From assembly GCF_027812955.1 (NCBI RefSeq), contig NZ_JAPYZV010000003.1, forward strand, positions 372,001-436,000: a stretch of DNA of 64,000 nucleotides. The letters are read 5' to 3'. The translations under genes and the position numbers were made by a program. The notes below the pieces were generated by a model, which saw nothing but the letters and a program-made list of their open reading frames with translations, was not told where the DNA came from and did not search any database. Positions within the stretch are counted from its first letter, which is position 1. The number at the start of each line of letters is the position of its first letter. This document shows, one piece after another, positions 45,905 through 54,081 of the stretch. The stretch is from Pedococcus sp. 5OH_020 (GTDB lineage Bacteria > Actinomycetota > Actinomycetes > Actinomycetales > Dermatophilaceae).

Positions 45905-46807
45905 GTGACCTCGCCCGCGCCAGTGCTGTTCGTCCACGCCCACCCCGACGACGAGACGTTGACGGCAGGCATCACCATGGCGCACTACGTGCGGGCCGGC
46001 CGGCCGGTCCACGTGCTCACCTGCACGCTCGGCGAGGAGGGCGAGGTCATCCCCGCGGAGCTTCGCCACCTCGACAGCGACCATGACGACGCCCTGGGCC
46101 CCTACCGCCGCGAGGAGCTGCGCCGTGCGATGGGCTCGCTCGGAGTCGCTCACGAGATCCTCGGGGAGGATCCCGCGTCGGGGCGGCTGAGTGTCTATCG
46201 CGACTCCGGGATGGCCGGCCCTCCCCGCCCGCCGCGTGCCGACGCATTCGTACATGCGAGCCTCCCAAAGGCGGCCCAGCAGGTGGCGGAGGTGATCCGC
46301 CGCGTGCGCCCCGGCGCGGTCGTCACCTATGACGAGCACGGCGGTTACGGCCACCCTGACCACATCCAGACGCACCGGGTCACCTGCGCGGCGGTGGCCA
46401 CCTTCCCGCCACCAGAGCGGCCGCCGTTGTACGCGGTGCTCGTGCCACGGTCGTGGGCGCGCGAGGACCGCCTCTGGCTCCGGCAGCACGTGTCGGCCGA
46501 GTACGGCTGGACGCTGCCCGATCCCGACGGCGACTACCCGCCCGGCGTGGTCGAGGACGGGCAGGTGACCCACGAGGTCTGCGCGCCGGGGCTTGTGCCG
46601 GTACAGGCGGAAGCCCTGCGTCACCACGCCACGCAGGTGACCGTGCGCGGCGAGGTCTATGCGCTCTCCAACGACGTCGCGGCCCGGCTCTCCGGACGCG
46701 AGGGCTTCGCGCTGCTCGACCCGCAGAGCGGCGCCCTCCTGTCTGCGGGCGCGACCGGCACCGGCCGGCCGACCCGACGGCGTACCGGTCTGGACCTCCG
46801 GCCATGA
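45905..46807 (+). CDS. mshB: N-acetyl-GlcN-inositol deacetylase (mycothiol synthesis)
   Basis: A 300-residue zinc enzyme of the PIG-L/LmbE fold. It removes acetate from GlcNAc-inositol in mycothiol synthesis. HAHPDDE gives ligands H13 and D16, and GHPDH gives the third at about H150/H153. The stretch GEEGEVIP is also characteristic of MshB. It starts 5 bp after the previous stop and overlaps the next gene as ATGA, so it is in the middle of an operon. Confidence 0.95.
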   Translation: MTSPAPVLFVHAHPDDETLTAGITMAHYVRAGRPVHVLTCTLGEEGEVIPAELRHLDSDHDDALGPYRREELRRAMGSLGVAHEILGEDPASGRLSVYRDSGMAGPPRPPRADAFVHASLPKAAQQVAEVIRRVRPGAVVTYDEHGGYGHPDHIQTHRVTCAAVATFPPPERPPLYAVLVPRSWAREDRLWLRQHVSAEYGWTLPDPDGDYPPGVVEDGQVTHEVCAPGLVPVQAEALRHHATQVTVRGEVYALSNDVAARLSGREGFALLDPQSGALLSAGATGTGRPTRRRTGLDLRP

Positions 46808-47418
46808 GTCCTGACGCGGGCCCTGACACCGGCGCCGACGTAGGCGCTGCCGTGGACCCGGTGGTCGACCCCGACGTGAACCCCGACATCGACCCCGACA
46901 TCGACCGCGCCGTCGACCGCGCCGTCGACCCCGCCGTCGACCGCGACCGGTACCGCCTGGCCATCGGCCGTTTCGCCACGGGCGTCACCGTCCTGACCAC
47001 CTTCGCCGGCGGCAACGACCATGCCATGACTGCCAACGCGGTGACATCGGTGTCGATGGACCCGCTCCTCCTGCTGGTCTGCGTCGAGGTGGACGCCCGC
47101 TTCCACGACGCCATCAGCGACTCCGGCGTATGGGGCGTGAGCGTGCTGTCCGCAGCGCAGCGACCCGTCGCCGAGTGGCTGTCTACGCAGGGGCGGCCGC
47201 TGCACGGACAGCTGGACCGGATCCCGCACCGGCGCGGCGAGGTCACCGGGGTCGCACTCCTCACGGAGGCGATGGCCGCCATGGAGTGCCGCACCACCGA
47301 CATGCACCCTGCGGGTGACCACAGCATCGTGGTGGGCGAAGTAGTGTCCCTGTGGAGCGCCGAGCACCCCGCGGACGCGCTCGTCTACTACCGGAGCCGG
47401 TACGGCGCGCTGAGATGA
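46804..47418 (+). CDS. Flavin reductase-like FMN-binding protein with acidic repeat
   Basis: A 204-residue protein. The C-terminal 155 residues form an FMN-binding split barrel of the flavin reductase family: FATGVTVLTT, TANAVTSVSMDPLLLLVCV and a final YYRSRYG. The first 45 residues are an unusual Asp-rich tandem repeat of four-residue units (DPDV, DPDI, DRAV, DPAV), encoded by repeated GTCGACCGCGCC-like DNA. Partner oxygenase is not identified. ATGA overlaps at both ends link it to mshB and vanW. Confidence 0.85.
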   Translation: MSPDAGPDTGADVGAAVDPVVDPDVNPDIDPDIDRAVDRAVDPAVDRDRYRLAIGRFATGVTVLTTFAGGNDHAMTANAVTSVSMDPLLLLVCVEVDARFHDAISDSGVWGVSVLSAAQRPVAEWLSTQGRPLHGQLDRIPHRRGEVTGVALLTEAMAAMECRTTDMHPAGDHSIVVGEVVSLWSAEHPADALVYYRSRYGALR

Positions 47419-49109
47419 GGAGTCGGCTCGTGAGGGAGAGCGGTTCAGCGGCACTGCGGCTCGCGATCGCGCTGATGGTCATCGGTGCGGGGTACCTCGG
47501 GGCAGCCTGGTTCCTGGGTCGTCACCTGCCGGCGAACACCTCGGTGGCCGGGGTGCCCGTCGGTGGGATGTCGCCCGCTTCCGCGGAGAGCACGCTCAGG
47601 CGTGCCCTGGTGAGCAAGGAGCGCGCCGCCCTCGTGGTCCAGGCCGGCGACCGCACGGAACGGCTCGACCCGAGGGTCGCCGGCCTGTCGTTGGACTACG
47701 GTGCCACCGTCGCCGGTCTGAGCGGGTTCGAGCTCGCTCCGCGCGCTCTCTGGGACCATCTGACCGGAGGCGGCGACGAGCCTCTGCGTACGCGGGTGGA
47801 CGAGCCGCGGCTGGAGGCGGCCCTGGCGGATCTGAAGGCGCGGTTCGACCGCCCGGTGGTCCAGGGGGGGATCACCTTCTCCGCAGGCAGGGTTGCCGTC
47901 GTGAAGCCGGTCGCAGGCGCCACGCTGTCGGTCTCCGAGACCGCACACGAGGTGGCGCAGCGCTGGCCCGCCCAGGGAGCCGTCGCGGCGAAGACGACGG
48001 TCGCCGAGCCGGCCGTGTCGGCCGAGGAGGTCGACCGCGGGAACCGTGAGTTCGCCGCCCCCGCGATGTCCGGTCCCGTCAAGGTGGTCGCCGGCTCCAA
48101 GAGCTTCTCGGTGCCTCCGGCGGCCTACTCGCCAGCCCTCGCGATGAAGCCGGGGGCCGACGGTGGGCTCGCTCCCGTGGTGGACAACGCGAAGCTCGTC
48201 GCAGTCGTGCGCGCTGCGGCCGTGTCCGCGGGCCTCGAGGTGAAGCCGCGTGACGCGCGGATCACCTTCACTGGGACCACCCCGGTCGTCGTCCCGGCTG
48301 TCACGGGAACGGCCCTGGACGACGCGTCGGTCGTCTCGGCGTTCGTCCCCGCGCTCACGGCGCCTGACCGTACGGCGGCGGTCAAGGCGGTCGTGGTGCA
48401 GCCGAAGCTCACGACGGCACAGGCGGAGAGGATCAAGCCGAAGGAGGTGATCTCGACCTTCACGACCTACTTCCCCCACAACCCGCCGCGCACGAACAAC
48501 ATCACGATCGCCGCGCGCACCCTGAACGGGACGTACGTCGGGCCCGGTGAGCAGTTCAGCCTCAACCGCACGCTCGGCGAGCGCACTGCTGCCAAGGGGT
48601 ATGCCTCCGCTCCGGTCATCGAGGACGGCCGTCTCAAGAAGGACTACGGCGGCGGTGTCTCCCAGGTGTCCACGACGACCTTCAACGCGGCGTTCTTCGC
48701 GGGAGTCCACATCGACCAGTACCTGCCGCACAGCTTCTACATCTCGCGCTACCCCGAGGGGCGCGAGGCCACCGTGTCGTGGCCTGACGTCGACCAGAGA
48801 TGGACCAACGACACGGGCTACGGGATCCTGATCCAGGCGGGCGTCTCGGGCAACGCCATCACGGTGACGTTCCACGGGACGAAGGTCTGGGACATCGAGT
48901 CTGTCAAGGGGCCGCGCCGGAATGTCGTGCCCCCCAGGACGATCGTGGACAACCGGCCGACCTGTGTCCCGCAGACGCCCAGTCCCGGTTTCGACGTGAC
49001 GGTGTCGCGGATCTTCAAGAAGGGCGGGAAGACCGTCAAGACGTCGAGCTTCACCACCCACTACATCCCCGAGGACAACGTCCGCTGCACGCATCCGAAG
49101 GCGGGCTAG
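47415..49109 (+). CDS. VanW-family cell wall protein
   Basis: A 564-residue protein with one N-terminal membrane segment (about 15-35). Two peptidoglycan-binding-like PG_binding_4 domains follow (starting near VPVGGMSPASAESTL and AVRAAAVSAGLEV). A VanW domain comes next, with TFTTYFPHNP, GEQFSLNRTLG and GGGVSQVSTT. These proteins sit outside the membrane and are thought to bind cell wall or lipid-linked precursors. Exact function is unknown; a link to vancomycin resistance is by name only. Last gene of the operon. Confidence 0.9.
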   Translation: MRSRLVRESGSAALRLAIALMVIGAGYLGAAWFLGRHLPANTSVAGVPVGGMSPASAESTLRRALVSKERAALVVQAGDRTERLDPRVAGLSLDYGATVAGLSGFELAPRALWDHLTGGGDEPLRTRVDEPRLEAALADLKARFDRPVVQGGITFSAGRVAVVKPVAGATLSVSETAHEVAQRWPAQGAVAAKTTVAEPAVSAEEVDRGNREFAAPAMSGPVKVVAGSKSFSVPPAAYSPALAMKPGADGGLAPVVDNAKLVAVVRAAAVSAGLEVKPRDARITFTGTTPVVVPAVTGTALDDASVVSAFVPALTAPDRTAAVKAVVVQPKLTTAQAERIKPKEVISTFTTYFPHNPPRTNNITIAARTLNGTYVGPGEQFSLNRTLGERTAAKGYASAPVIEDGRLKKDYGGGVSQVSTTTFNAAFFAGVHIDQYLPHSFYISRYPEGREATVSWPDVDQRWTNDTGYGILIQAGVSGNAITVTFHGTKVWDIESVKGPRRNVVPPRTIVDNRPTCVPQTPSPGFDVTVSRIFKKGGKTVKTSSFTTHYIPEDNVRCTHPKAG

Positions 49110-49123
49110 GACACCGCTTTCAG

Positions 49124-49152
49124 CCCCGGGGTGAGTGGGGCTCAGCCCGGGG
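49124..49152. terminator. Bidirectional terminator-like hairpin
   Basis: CCCCGGG at 49124-49130 pairs with CCCGGGG at 49146-49152, with alternative AGCCCC/GGGGCT pairing inside. It lies between the ends of vanW (+) and the GNAT gene (-) and covers the GNAT stop codon, so it can end both transcripts. Confidence 0.45.
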
Positions 49153-50191
49153 CAGGCTGGGTGAGGTAGGCGTACGAGGAGTGCGTGAGGAACCCGAGAC
49201 GCCGGTAGAGGCGCAGGGCGGCCTCGTTGTCGTGCTCCACCTGCAGGTGGATCAGGTGGATCCCCTTGTCCAGAGCTGTCGCGGCGAGCCGTGCGGTCAG
49301 GTGCGCGGCCAGGCCCCGCCCGCGGAACGCCGGATCCGTCCAGACGGCGCCGAGGCCCGCCCATCCCCCTGCGACTCCCAGGCGTCCCACAGCGATCGGT
49401 CTCGTGCCTGCCGCGTCGGCTCGACGCAGCCCCAAGCGCTGCGAGAGGCCGCCTCCCGGGGTGATGCTGCCGAAGACGACCCGGGGGCTCCCGAGCAGGA
49501 CGCTCTCGACAGCGGCGGGAACCACCGTCCGCGTGCCGCTGTAGGCGTCGAGCCACACCGCGTCCAGCTCCTCCTGCGTGACCACGGGTGGACCCCCCGG
49601 GTCCTCGGCGGCGACGGTGGCGGTCGTCCCGGTGAGGGTGAGCGTGACACTGCCCGTCCGGTAGCCGCGCTGGAGGAGCAGAGCCCCGAGCGGGTCCTGT
49701 TCCGGGGAGAAGCCGTCCGGTCCGGCCAGGGCGAACTTCGCCGGCAGGCCACGCGCCGCATACCACTGCTCCACCCGAACGACGGCGTCGGCAAGAGGGA
49801 GCCCCGGCTCGCCGACCGGGACCACGGAGTTGCCTCGCTGGGTGAACCCGTACGACGCCCGCAGCTCCCACTCCCCGAGGCGCTCCCGCTCCACGGCGCC
49901 CCACGCGGGCGCCGCGACCCGCTGCAGGTTCTCCACGCTGATCGCGAGATGCGCGGCACCGCGTCGGGACGGCTTCGGGGGGACCTCCTTCGCAGCCACG
50001 ACCAGGTGCCGGGAGATCCGCACCGGTCCTCGAGACGTCAGCACGACGACGTACCGTTCGTCCCGCTCACTGAGCACACCGACGGCATCGGTCATGGTGG
50101 GACCGCCTGCGCGGGCGCCCTCGGAGGCGTCCAGGCGCGCTCGTACCACGACGCGAGACCCGAGGGGGAGCGCTGCGACGGCGTCTGACAT
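49142..50191 (-). CDS. GNAT N-acetyltransferase (two-part)
   Basis: A 349-residue protein. The C-terminal 150 residues are a GNAT domain with acetyl-CoA loop RGRGLAAHL and HLQVEHDNEAALRLYRRLGF. The N-terminal part has an SH3-like or PilZ-like beta segment (LGSRVVVRARL, YVVVLTSRGPVRISRHLV) followed by a GNAT-like region without a clear acetyl-CoA loop. The substrate is unknown. The promoter is leaderless and shares its -10 with fdxA. Confidence 0.85.
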   Translation of the reverse strand: MSDAVAALPLGSRVVVRARLDASEGARAGGPTMTDAVGVLSERDERYVVVLTSRGPVRISRHLVVAAKEVPPKPSRRGAAHLAISVENLQRVAAPAWGAVERERLGEWELRASYGFTQRGNSVVPVGEPGLPLADAVVRVEQWYAARGLPAKFALAGPDGFSPEQDPLGALLLQRGYRTGSVTLTLTGTTATVAAEDPGGPPVVTQEELDAVWLDAYSGTRTVVPAAVESVLLGSPRVVFGSITPGGGLSQRLGLRRADAAGTRPIAVGRLGVAGGWAGLGAVWTDPAFRGRGLAAHLTARLAATALDKGIHLIHLQVEHDNEAALRLYRRLGFLTHSSYAYLTQPAPG

Positions 50192-50197
50192 GGCCGC

Positions 50198-50204
50198 ATA
50201 GTAT
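50198..50204. promoter_or_regulatory. Palindromic shared -10 of fdxA and GNAT gene
   Basis: ATAGTAT reads TAGTAT on the + strand, 7 nt before the fdxA ATG (50212), and TACTAT on the - strand, 6 nt before the GNAT ATG (50191). Both transcripts would be leaderless and their start codons are only 20 bp apart. Confidence 0.6.
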
Positions 50205-50211
50205 GTGCCGC

Positions 50212-50538
50212 ATGACGTACGTGATCGCGCAGCCTTGTGTGGACCTCAAGGACAAGGCCTGCATCGAGGAGTGTCCGGTCGACTGCATCTACGAAGGTGA
50301 GCGGTCGCTCTACATCCACCCCGACGAGTGCGTCGACTGCGGTGCGTGTGAGCCGGTCTGCCCGGTCGAGGCGATCTACTACGAGGACGACGTGCCGGAG
50401 CAGTGGGCCGAGTACTACAAGGCCAACGTCGAGTTCTTCGACGACCTCGGCAGCCCCGGCGGTGCCGCCAAGCTGGGCCTGATCAACAAGGACCACCCCA
50501 TCATCGCTGACCTTCCGCCGCAGTCCCACGACGAGTGA
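50212..50538 (+). CDS. fdxA: Seven-iron ferredoxin
   Basis: A 108-residue ferredoxin of the 3Fe-4S/4Fe-4S type found in actinobacteria (FdxA/FdxC). Cluster motifs are ACIEECPVDC near the N-terminus and CVDCGACEPVCP in the middle, with the usual C-terminal tail AEYYKANVEFFDDLGSPGG. It carries electrons at low potential and may serve P450s or other reductases. An ATG-like start 9 bp upstream is inside the promoter and is rejected. Followed 19 bp later by dapC, the order seen in Mycobacterium. Confidence 0.96.
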   Translation: MTYVIAQPCVDLKDKACIEECPVDCIYEGERSLYIHPDECVDCGACEPVCPVEAIYYEDDVPEQWAEYYKANVEFFDDLGSPGGAAKLGLINKDHPIIADLPPQSHDE

Positions 50539-50557
50539 GCGGGGGGAGGGTTTCGGC

Positions 50558-51679
50558 GTGAGCGCACTTCGCGCCCTGCCCGACTTCCCCTGGGACTCGC
50601 TCGCTCCCTACAAGGAGCGGGCGAGTGCCGTCTCCGGGGGGCTGGTGGACCTCTCCGTGGGGACGCCGGTCGACCCCACGCCCGCCGTGGTGCAGGACGC
50701 CTTGACGCGCGCCGCGGACGCCCCCGGGTACCCGCTTACCTACGGCACCGCTGCCCTCCGTGAGGCGGTTGCCGGATGGTTCGCCCGCCGACGTGGAGTC
50801 ACCGACGTCGACCCGGACGGCGTCATGCCGACGATCGGGAGCAAGGAGCTCGTCGCCTGGCTGCCCACCTTGCTGGGCCTCGGACCTGGCGACCTGGTCG
50901 GGTTCCCCGGCGTCGCCTACCCGACGTACGACGTGGGCGCCAGGCTGGCCGGTGCGACGCCGCAGGTCGTGGACGGTCTGGCCGCGCTCGGACCGCTCAC
51001 CTCCGCGACGACCCCCAAGCTGTTGTGGCTCAACAGCCCAAGCAACCCTACGGGGCGGGTTCTCGGGGTGGAGCACCTTGCCAAGGTCGTCGCCTGGGCC
51101 CGCGAGCACGGCGTCGTGGTCGCCAGTGACGAGTGCTACGCCGAGCTGGACTGGCGTCAGGGCTCCACCGGGCCCACCACGCCCAGCATCCTCGACCCGC
51201 GGGTCTGCGCGGGCAGCCATGAGGGCCTTCTGGCGGTGTACTCGCTCAGCAAGCAGTCGAACCTCGCGGGCTACCGCGCGGCCTTCGTCGCGGGTGACGT
51301 CGGCCTGGTACGCCGACTGCTCGAGGTCCGCAAGCACGCGGGGATGATCGTGCCCTGGCCGGTCCAGCAGTCGCTGACCGCCGCTCTGGGCGACGATGCC
51401 CACGTGGCCGAGCAGAAGGCCAGGTACGCCGCGCGGCGGGACGTGCTGCGCCCGGCGGTGGAAGGCTTCGGGCTGCGGGTCGAGCACTCCGACGCGGGGC
51501 TTTACCTGTGGGCCACCCGCGACGAGGAAGCGTGGGCGACGGTGGACGCGCTGGCGTCCCGCGGCATTCTGGTGGCCCCCGGCGCCTTCTACGGCAAGGC
51601 CGGTGGCCAGCACGTTCGCATCGCCCTCACCGCGACGGACGAGCGGATCGCCCTGGCCGCGGATCGGCTCTCAGACTGA
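50558..51679 (+). CDS. dapC: Succinyldiaminopimelate transaminase
   Basis: A 373-residue fold-type I PLP enzyme. Catalytic lysine K232 lies in YSLSKQSNLAG, with NSPSNPTG and DECYAELDW as cofactor motifs. It transfers the amino group to N-succinyl-2-amino-6-ketopimelate in lysine/DAP synthesis. GTG at 50558 has GGGGGAGG upstream. It is co-oriented with fdxA. dapD and dapE, the steps on either side, lie 3 kb downstream. Confidence 0.93.
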   Translation: MSALRALPDFPWDSLAPYKERASAVSGGLVDLSVGTPVDPTPAVVQDALTRAADAPGYPLTYGTAALREAVAGWFARRRGVTDVDPDGVMPTIGSKELVAWLPTLLGLGPGDLVGFPGVAYPTYDVGARLAGATPQVVDGLAALGPLTSATTPKLLWLNSPSNPTGRVLGVEHLAKVVAWAREHGVVVASDECYAELDWRQGSTGPTTPSILDPRVCAGSHEGLLAVYSLSKQSNLAGYRAAFVAGDVGLVRRLLEVRKHAGMIVPWPVQQSLTAALGDDAHVAEQKARYAARRDVLRPAVEGFGLRVEHSDAGLYLWATRDEEAWATVDALASRGILVAPGAFYGKAGGQHVRIALTATDERIALAADRLSD

Positions 51680-51689
51680 GACGCTCGTT

Positions 51690-51718
51690 TTTCGCCCCTC
51701 TTGCTGGTGGGGTAGCGT
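51690..51718 (+). promoter_or_regulatory. Promoter candidate for citrate synthase
   Basis: TTTCGC (51690-51695), 17-bp spacer and TAGCGT (51713-51718) are a weak but correctly spaced pair. The predicted leader is about 60 nt. Confidence 0.35.
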
Positions 51719-51782
51719 CGAGTTTCGCGCGAGGCACCTCGTCGGTGAGTGCCCGCCTTGGCACGTTCTGAGGATGGTACGG

Positions 51783-53081
51783 ATGAGCAACGACGGATCT
51801 GCTGGCGCCACGCTGAAGGCCGGCGACAAGGAAATCGACCTCCCCCTGGTCAAGGCGTCCGAAGGCAACAACGGGTACGACGTCAGCAAGCTCCTCAAGG
51901 AGACGGGCAACGTCACTCTCGACATCGGCTTCGTGAACACGGCCTCCTGCAACAGCGCGGTGACCTACATCGACGGCGACGCGGGGATCCTGCGGTACCG
52001 CGGCTACCCGATCGAGCAGCTTGCGGAGAGGTCCAGCTTCCTGGAGGTCTCCTACCTGCTCATCTACGGCGAGCTGCCCACTGCCTCGCAGCTCGAGGAG
52101 TTCGACCAGAAGATCCGCCGCCACACCCTGCTCCACGAGGACCTGAAGGCCTTCTTCGGAGGCTTCCCGCGGGACGCGCATCCCATGCCGGTCCTGTCCT
52201 CGGCGGTCTCGGCGCTGGGCACCTTCTACCAGGACAGCCTGGACCCGTTCGACAAGGAGCAGGTGGAGATCTCCACCGTGCGGCTGCTCGCCAAGCTCCC
52301 GACCATCGCGGCCTACGCCTACAAGAAGTCCGTGGGGCAGCCGTTCCTGTACCCGGACAACTCGCTGTCCCTGCCGGAGAACTTCCTGCGGATGACGTTC
52401 GGCTTCCCGGCCGAGCCGTACGACATCGACCCCGACCTGGTGAAGGCTCTCGACCTTCTCCTGATCCTGCACGCGGACCACGAGCAGAACTGCTCCACCT
52501 CCACCGTCCGCCTGGTCGGGTCCGCGCAGGCGAACCTGTTCAACTCCGTCTCCGCCGGCATCCACGCCCTCTCGGGCCCGCTCCATGGGGGTGCGAACTC
52601 CGCGGTGCTGGAGATGCTCGACGGCATCCTGGCCAACGGTGGCGACGTCGACACCTTCGTGAAGAAGGTGAAGAACAAGGAGGACGGCGTCAAGCTGATG
52701 GGCTTCGGCCACCGGGTCTACAAGAACTACGACCCTCGCGCCGCCATCATCAAGAAGACCGCCGACACCATCGTCACCAAGGACGGAGTCTCCGACCCGC
52801 TCCTGGACATCGCGCTCCAGCTCGAGCAGCGGGCGCTCGAGGACGACTACTTCGTATCGCGAAAGCTGTATCCGAACGTCGACTTCTACACCGGGCTCAT
52901 CTACAAGGCGATGGGCTTCCCGACGAAGATGTTCACCGTGCTGTTCGCGCTCGGCCGACTGCCCGGCTGGATCGCCCAGTGGCGCGAGATGATCGAGGAC
53001 CCGCAGACCAAGATCGGCCGTCCGCGGCAGATCTACACCGGCGCCACCGAGCGCGACTACGTCGCGATGGACGGGCGCTGA
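51783..53081 (+). CDS. gltA: Citrate synthase
   Basis: A 432-residue enzyme that joins acetyl-CoA and oxaloacetate. The active-site His lies in SGPLHGGANSA, the oxaloacetate His/Arg in GFGHRVYKNYDPRA, and the catalytic Asp region in LYPNVDFYTG. The NADH-sensitive type I dimer/hexamer length fits. ATG at 51783 is chosen because GAGGA lies 8 nt upstream; a second ATG at 51774 overlaps that site. It ends at a long palindrome shared with the copy at 171-247. Confidence 0.96.
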   Translation: MSNDGSAGATLKAGDKEIDLPLVKASEGNNGYDVSKLLKETGNVTLDIGFVNTASCNSAVTYIDGDAGILRYRGYPIEQLAERSSFLEVSYLLIYGELPTASQLEEFDQKIRRHTLLHEDLKAFFGGFPRDAHPMPVLSSAVSALGTFYQDSLDPFDKEQVEISTVRLLAKLPTIAAYAYKKSVGQPFLYPDNSLSLPENFLRMTFGFPAEPYDIDPDLVKALDLLLILHADHEQNCSTSTVRLVGSAQANLFNSVSAGIHALSGPLHGGANSAVLEMLDGILANGGDVDTFVKKVKNKEDGVKLMGFGHRVYKNYDPRAAIIKKTADTIVTKDGVSDPLLDIALQLEQRALEDDYFVSRKLYPNVDFYTGLIYKAMGFPTKMFTVLFALGRLPGWIAQWREMIEDPQTKIGRPRQIYTGATERDYVAMDGR

Positions 53082-53096
53082 CCCCAGTCCCACCCC

Positions 53097-53165
53097 ACCG
53101 GACTCACCTCTTTGTGCGTGTCGGCGCCTTCGGGCGCGCGACACGCACAAAAGGGTGAGTCCGGT
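53097..53165. repeat. Long palindromic element, copy B (candidate bidirectional terminator)
   Basis: The outer 12-bp arms ACCGGACTCACC and GGTGAGTCCGGT (53097-53108, 53154-53165) enclose a perfect 13-bp inner stem TTTGTGCGTGTCG/CGACACGCACAAA and a GCGCC-TTCG-GGCGC tip. One strand could thus fold almost the whole element. Its right half is nearly the same as that of copy A. It sits between citrate synthase and the convergent gene at 53208-54041. Confidence 0.8.
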
Positions 53166-53207
53166 CGGCGTCACCCCTGCGGTGAGTGACGCCAGTAGCT
53201 GCGGCCG

Positions 53208-54041
53208 TCAGTGGGCGAAGGTGACGGTGACTGTGGTGGGCGTGGCGGACTTGCCTCGCACGTCCTTCCAGGTCCAGCCGTCGGTGTCCCGCGTCCTGGT
53301 CCACTTCTTCGACCCGACCATCACACTCGTGACGCCGTACCGCGAGGCCGTGGCGACGGCATACGCTCCGGAGCCCCACGCGGCGCGTTCCGACGACGCG
53401 CGGACCCTCAGGGTGTGGCCGGAGACAGACGAGGTGACCCCGAGCTCGTTCCTCAGCGCGGCCTTGAGGGCGGCGGGGTCACCGGTGGACGCGTCGTTGA
53501 GCCGGCAGCCGAGCCCGGCGGGGGAGTGACCGCTGAGCGTCGAGGCGAGCAGCCGCCCTTCCTGCTCGTGGTCCGCGTAGGCGTCCGGGTAGGCGCTCTT
53601 CTGGACCTTCTGCGCGATCTGGGTGATCTTCATGGTCTCGTACCCGTCGATCTTGACGAGGGCGTCGTAGAACCTGTTACTGGCGTAGACCGGGTCCAGG
53701 ATCTGCTCCTGCGTGCCCCAGCCCTGGCTCGGCCGCTGCTGGAAGAGCCCGACCGAGTCGCGGTCGCCGTACTTGAGGTTGCGCAGCTTGGACTCCTGGA
53801 TCGCGGTGGCGATGGCGATGGTCGCCGCGCGGGCAGGCAGGCCTCGCTTCTCGGCCACCGCTTCGATGGTCGCCGCGTAGGCGGTCTGGCTGGGGTCGAA
53901 GTCCACACTCGTGCCCAGCGCCGTGGCCTGGCAGCGCGGCCCGCCGAAGTTGTGCAGCACGCCCCGGGCGCCGACCACCGCCGCGAGCACGAGGCCGACG
54001 GCGAACACCAGCAGGACCACCCGAGTGGCGAGACCCCTCAT
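53208..54041 (-). CDS. Membrane-anchored lysozyme-fold (transglycosylase-like) protein
   Basis: A 277-residue protein with an N-terminal signal anchor (about 5-25). Residues about 50-135 have a helical lysozyme-like pattern: AATIAIATAIQESKLRNLKYGDRDSVGLFQQRPSQGWG, split in sequence as IAIATAIQESKL and DSVGLFQQRPSQGWG. The Glu in AIQESKL is the likely catalytic acid, as in lytic transglycosylases. The C-terminal part is beta-rich. It probably cleaves or binds peptidoglycan. ATG 54041 is chosen; ATG 54095 would overlap dapD by 14 bp and lacks a Shine-Dalgarno. Confidence 0.75.
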   Translation of the reverse strand: MRGLATRVVLLVFAVGLVLAAVVGARGVLHNFGGPRCQATALGTSVDFDPSQTAYAATIEAVAEKRGLPARAATIAIATAIQESKLRNLKYGDRDSVGLFQQRPSQGWGTQEQILDPVYASNRFYDALVKIDGYETMKITQIAQKVQKSAYPDAYADHEQEGRLLASTLSGHSPAGLGCRLNDASTGDPAALKAALRNELGVTSSVSGHTLRVRASSERAAWGSGAYAVATASRYGVTSVMVGSKKWTRTRDTDGWTWKDVRGKSATPTTVTVTFAH

Positions 54042-54081
54042 GCCTGCCTGCGGCCTCGCCTCCGCGAGGACGACTCCGCGC

